A DNA stretch of 15,955 bases from positions 1 through 15,955 of the forward strand of contig DEVX01000025.1 in the NCBI GenBank assembly GCA_002363515.1, given 5' to 3'. The stretch is from Candidatus Saccharibacteria bacterium UBA3225 (lineage in GTDB: Bacteria; Patescibacteriota; Saccharimonadia; Saccharimonadales; Saccharimonadaceae). A program made the position numbers and the translations under genes. Under the pieces are notes generated by a model. The model saw only the letters and a list, made by a program, of their open reading frames with translations. It did no database searches and was not told the origin of the DNA. This document shows, in pieces, positions 12,698 through 15,955 of this stretch (positions within the stretch are counted from its first letter, which is position 1; each line of letters opens with the position of its first letter).

Positions 12698-15600
12698 CAC
12701 CTTAACGACCAACAGCGCGCCGCTGTTGATCATATCGACGGGCCATTATTAGTTATCGCAGGACCAGGCACCGGCAAGACCCAGCTTCTTTCCGTTCGTG
12801 TTGCCAATATTCTTAGGCAAACCGACGTTGGACCAGAAAACATCCTTTGTTTAACTTTTACTGAAACTGGCGCTAGTAATATGCGCAAGCGCCTCGCCGA
12901 TTTTATTGGCCCAGAGGCCTACAAAGTCCAAATTCAAACCTATCACGCTTTTGGCTCCTACATCCTTCAGGAGCATCGTCCAGATTTAACCGCCGCCATC
13001 GACGAGCTTGAACGTTTTACTTTGATTCGCAGCATTCAAGAGTCACTCGACCCAACTGACATTCTACGCCCAGAGTTTTACACTAGCTCCATCATTTCTG
13101 CTATTTCCGACTTGAAATCCGCAGCCCTGTCACCAGAAGATATTCGCAAAATCGTCAATCGCAACCAGATCGATTCCGCTAAGATCTATTCTGCCATATC
13201 AGAAGAAATCCAAAGCACGCGCGGCTTGCGCTATCCGAAATCCGCCGAAGTGTACGGACGTATTCTTGACGCCATTAAAACTTTTGTCGATGCGCCAAGC
13301 TCACCCGAATATATTGTTGGAAAGGTCGAGCCAATCGCAAATATTTATTATCGCTCGCTTGCCGAAGCTCTACTTGCAGAAGAAAATTCTGCTAAACCAT
13401 CTTCAAAACTGCCGGGAAAATGGCGAGATAAGTATTTTAAGAAGGACAAAAACAACAACTACGTTTTTGGCGACGATATCGCTAATAAGAAATTGCTCAG
13501 CCTCGCCAATATCATGGAAAAGTATAGTGCCGCGCTAAACGCGTCTGGGCTCTTCGACTATGACGACATGATCCTAAACGCCATCGACTTGCTTAAGAAC
13601 GATGACGAAAAACGTTATAACGCCCAAGAGCGCTTCCAATATATTCTACTCGACGAGTTTCAAGATACCAATGATGCTCAAGCGCAGTTAGTTAGCCTAC
13701 TTACCGACAATCCTAGTAATGAAGGTAAGCCAAATATTATGGCCGTCGGCGACGATGATCAGGCCATTTACGGCTTTCAAGGCGCCAATACGTCTAACTT
13801 CTTCGATTTTGATGCCAAATATCACCCCAAACAAATCTTCCTTACCAAGAACTACCGCTCCTCGGCACCAATTCTTGAACTATCGCACAATATTATCGAA
13901 CAGGCGACAGACCGTTTCTGTAAGGCGCCAAACGTCAATATTGATAAGCATATCTCGGCCGAAAACGCACCCGACCAAACAAATATCGAGATCCGTGAAT
14001 TCAAAGCCTATCAAGCCGAGTATTCATACATCGCTCGCGAAATACGCAAAATACTCGATAATGGCACAGCGGGGAACAATATCGCCATCATCGCGCCAAA
14101 GCATAAATACCTAGTCTCTATTTTGCCGTATCTTCACGCGCTAAATATTCCTGTTTCATATACGCGTCGCGAAAACATCCTTGAGGACAGCGACATCAAC
14201 GAGCTGCTCAATTTCTGCCACACATTACTCGCCATCGCACAGAATCCAAAATACGCCGACACATACTGGTTTCAATTATTGTCCATGCCATGTTGGAATC
14301 TCGAACCCAAAACCATCATCGAGTTAATTCAATCAGCAAAATACAGCAAACAGAGCATCCTCGAGCATATGCTTGAGGGGGATAATGAACAATTGAAAGA
14401 AATTGCGAATTTTATCACGGAACTTTCCGCCCAAACGGAGACGTATTCGGCCGAATATATCATCAATATTGCCTGTAAAAAACTCTTTGATAATGAACTT
14501 GATAATTACGAATTGTTTAGCAACCTAAATACACTTCGCGACATGCTTTCAGCAAAAAAGACTAGAAATAGCGAAAAACTCAAGCTAGCCGATTTTATAC
14601 ATATGCTAGACGCTTACAATAACGCCGAAATGGCCATCTTGAACAAATCACCCTACCACGAATCCGACACGGCTGTACAGCTACAAACCGTACATTCCGC
14701 CAAGGGGCTAGAATACGAACATGTATTCTTGATTGCGGCCGATAACAAAAACTGGAGCGAAGCAAAAGGGAACACTGATCTTATCACCCTACCACGCAAC
14801 CTTGAGCATGTCCGCCATACCGGCGACTCAGCCGACGAGAAAATTCGCGTGTTCTTCGTTGCGCTAACTCGCGCAAAAGCATATTTGCACCTTACCTACA
14901 GCCTCTCCGACTTTGCCGGACACACCGCCGATCGTCTGAAATATCTAGATATCCGCGAAAATGAGAATCATTCTCAAATTAGCAAGGTTACCCCAGAGGA
15001 GTTTGCTGAGATTATCCCTAGCGAAGCCGACGAATTACAGCCAAGCGACATCGCCCCAGATAAGTGGCTCGACAATTATATTCCCGACGACGAAACCCGC
15101 AAAAACCTACTCTTGCCATATGTCGAGAAATATCGCATTTCGCCGACCCATCTCAACACCTTCCTGGACTTACGCTACGGAGAAGGCCCCATCACATTTC
15201 TGCGCAACTACATCATTGGCGAGCCTAGCGATGAATCCAACAACTTCGCCCTCATCTACGGAAGCCTTATCCATGAGATAATGGACGAGATTAATAAGGA
15301 GAATATTAGCAACGAGGAAGCTATCGAGCGGTTCGAGAAACGCATCGATGAGGCCGACACGGACGAAAAAACCAAAGAGGACCTGCATAAGCGCGGTCAG
15401 GCAGAGCTAGCCAAATTCCTCAGCGAACGCGGCGACTTGATTCGCAACACCAACGCCGAATCCGAACGCGGCTTCTTTACAGAAACCATCACACTTGGCG
15501 ACGCTATTTTAACTGGCAAAATCGATCGCGTAGAAATCGATGAAGACACTAAAACCATAACCGTCGCAGACTTCAAGACCGGAAACGCCAAGCATAAATG

Positions 15601-15910
15601 GAGCACCTACGACACGACATTTGCCTATAAAATCCAATTGTATTTTTATAAATTCCTAATCGAGAATTCTAAAGATTTTCGTAACTATAAGGTCAAGACT
15701 GGACGCATTGACTATATCTCGCCAGACGACGAAGGCGATATTGTTTCATTAGAGCTAGAGTTTAACGAGAAAGACTCCGCAGATATAAAACATCTTATCC
15801 AGGCCGTATTCCGCCACATCAAGACTCTCGATCTCCCAGACACTACTGCGGCCCTAGAGAGCAGTAATCCAACAAAAGCATTCTACGACCAGCTAATTGC
15901 CGAAATGTAG
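12674..15910 (+). CDS. UvrD/PcrA-type superfamily 1 helicase fused to RecB-type nuclease
   Basis: 1078 residues, one chain. Helicase part: Q motif LNDQQRAAV (10-18), Walker A GPGTGKT (30-36), motif Ia CLTFTE, motif II LLDEFQDT (325-332), motif III VGDDDQAIYGFQGA (358-371), NYRS (393-396), motif V TVHSAKGLEYEHVFL (from 672) and motif VI FFVALTRAK (727-735). The C-terminal third is a PD-(D/E)XK nuclease: PTHLNTFL entry, His867 in GSLIHE, Asp951 in GKIDRVE, Asp966-x-Lys968 in ADFKTG and Gln988/Tyr992 in QLYFYKF. These are the full RecB nuclease residues, so it should be active. No four-Cys Fe-S cluster of the AddB type is present. It is likely to unwind and degrade DNA ends in recombination and repair in a genome without a full RecBCD. 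It is divergent from the 733-residue gene. Confidence 0.96.
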   Translation: MEFENAYQHLNDQQRAAVDHIDGPLLVIAGPGTGKTQLLSVRVANILRQTDVGPENILCLTFTETGASNMRKRLADFIGPEAYKVQIQTYHAFGSYILQEHRPDLTAAIDELERFTLIRSIQESLDPTDILRPEFYTSSIISAISDLKSAALSPEDIRKIVNRNQIDSAKIYSAISEEIQSTRGLRYPKSAEVYGRILDAIKTFVDAPSSPEYIVGKVEPIANIYYRSLAEALLAEENSAKPSSKLPGKWRDKYFKKDKNNNYVFGDDIANKKLLSLANIMEKYSAALNASGLFDYDDMILNAIDLLKNDDEKRYNAQERFQYILLDEFQDTNDAQAQLVSLLTDNPSNEGKPNIMAVGDDDQAIYGFQGANTSNFFDFDAKYHPKQIFLTKNYRSSAPILELSHNIIEQATDRFCKAPNVNIDKHISAENAPDQTNIEIREFKAYQAEYSYIAREIRKILDNGTAGNNIAIIAPKHKYLVSILPYLHALNIPVSYTRRENILEDSDINELLNFCHTLLAIAQNPKYADTYWFQLLSMPCWNLEPKTIIELIQSAKYSKQSILEHMLEGDNEQLKEIANFITELSAQTETYSAEYIINIACKKLFDNELDNYELFSNLNTLRDMLSAKKTRNSEKLKLADFIHMLDAYNNAEMAILNKSPYHESDTAVQLQTVHSAKGLEYEHVFLIAADNKNWSEAKGNTDLITLPRNLEHVRHTGDSADEKIRVFFVALTRAKAYLHLTYSLSDFAGHTADRLKYLDIRENENHSQISKVTPEEFAEIIPSEADELQPSDIAPDKWLDNYIPDDETRKNLLLPYVEKYRISPTHLNTFLDLRYGEGPITFLRNYIIGEPSDESNNFALIYGSLIHEIMDEINKENISNEEAIERFEKRIDEADTDEKTKEDLHKRGQAELAKFLSERGDLIRNTNAESERGFFTETITLGDAILTGKIDRVEIDEDTKTITVADFKTGNAKHKWSTYDTTFAYKIQLYFYKFLIENSKDFRNYKVKTGRIDYISPDDEGDIVSLELEFNEKDSADIKHLIQAVFRHIKTLDLPDTTAALESSNPTKAFYDQLIAEM

Positions 15911-15920
15911 AACACTACTA

Positions 15921-15949
15921 TTGCAATATTCCCAATAAAATATTATAAT
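15921..15949 (+). promoter_or_regulatory. Promoter reading out of the right edge
   Basis: TTGCAA (15921-15926), a 17-bp spacer and TATAAT (15944-15949), followed by exactly 6 nt (TATATA) to the window end. By analogy with the other starts, a gene should begin at the next base outside the window. Confidence 0.7.
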
Positions 15950-15955
15950 TATATA

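Noticed and set aside
1..15955. Recoding of TGA (as Gly or Trp), as in some Patescibacteria
   Set aside because: All conserved proteins are full length under the standard code, and TGA acts as the stop of the 32-residue ORF overlapping pgeF.
1..15955. CRISPR array, insertion sequence, prophage or defence island
   Set aside because: I find no regularly spaced repeats, terminal inverted repeats, transposase or integrase motifs. The helicase-nuclease alone is better explained as DNA repair.

Overview
The window reads as a compact bacterial chromosome segment of moderate GC. Every long reading frame is consistent with the standard code: TGA is a stop and never falls inside a conserved protein. 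Short intergenic gaps, tail-to-tail stop overlaps, several pared-down enzymes (a 260-residue GpsA, a TrmA/RlmD-type methyltransferase without its Fe-S cysteines), a one-chain UvrD helicase-RecB nuclease and many start codons without a Shine-Dalgarno site suggest a reduced-genome Patescibacteria/CPR lineage. Candidatus Saccharibacteria is my best guess. This is inference; no rRNA or marker phylogeny is available here.

Layout. 2-1006 (+): 3' part of an unrecognised protein with a Gly/Ser-rich tail, ending at a bidirectional terminator (1021-1059). 2857-1060 (-): a three-gene operon in the order membrane-anchored cyclophilin-like protein, flavodoxin, glycerophosphodiester phosphodiesterase. It diverges from a MerR-family regulator (2904-3326, +), and an imperfect palindrome lies between them. 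4191-3323 (-): a 32-residue acidic microprotein coupled by ATGA overlap to a YfiH/PgeF enzyme. 4279-4869 (+): unknown protein. 5045-4971 (-): tRNA-Gln(TTG) with its own promoter and terminator. 5726-5157 (-): unknown protein with a Shine-Dalgarno start and a terminator. 5891-8073 (+): a MacB/LolD-type ABC exporter pair (ATPase with a long acidic tail, then permease), followed by hairpins and a terminator. 8400-8200 (-): a 66-residue two-helix membrane protein with the best canonical promoter and SD in the window. 8504-9652 (+): TrmA/RlmD-family rRNA uracil methyltransferase. 9680-10462 (+): short glycerol-3-phosphate dehydrogenase. 12660-10459 (-): unrecognised 733-residue protein. 12674-15910 (+): UvrD-type helicase fused to a RecB-type nuclease.

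How they fit together. Most of the genes look housekeeping: tRNA, rRNA modification, DNA repair, cell-envelope export and glycerol-phosphate/lipid metabolism (GDPD and GpsA both yield glycerol-3-phosphate). The MerR/flavodoxin/cyclophilin-like block looks like an inducible redox or stress module.

The most striking signal is regulatory. Six genes have a -10-like hexamer whose last base lies exactly 6 nt before the ATG: TATACT, TATAAT, TAGAAT, TAAAAT, TATAAT, and TATAAT on the minus strand. Several are extended -10 (TGN) elements and none has an SD, so transcription should start at the ATG itself (leaderless mRNA). The window ends 6 nt after a seventh such box, which predicts a start codon at the next base. 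I see no CRISPR array, insertion sequence or convincing defence island.
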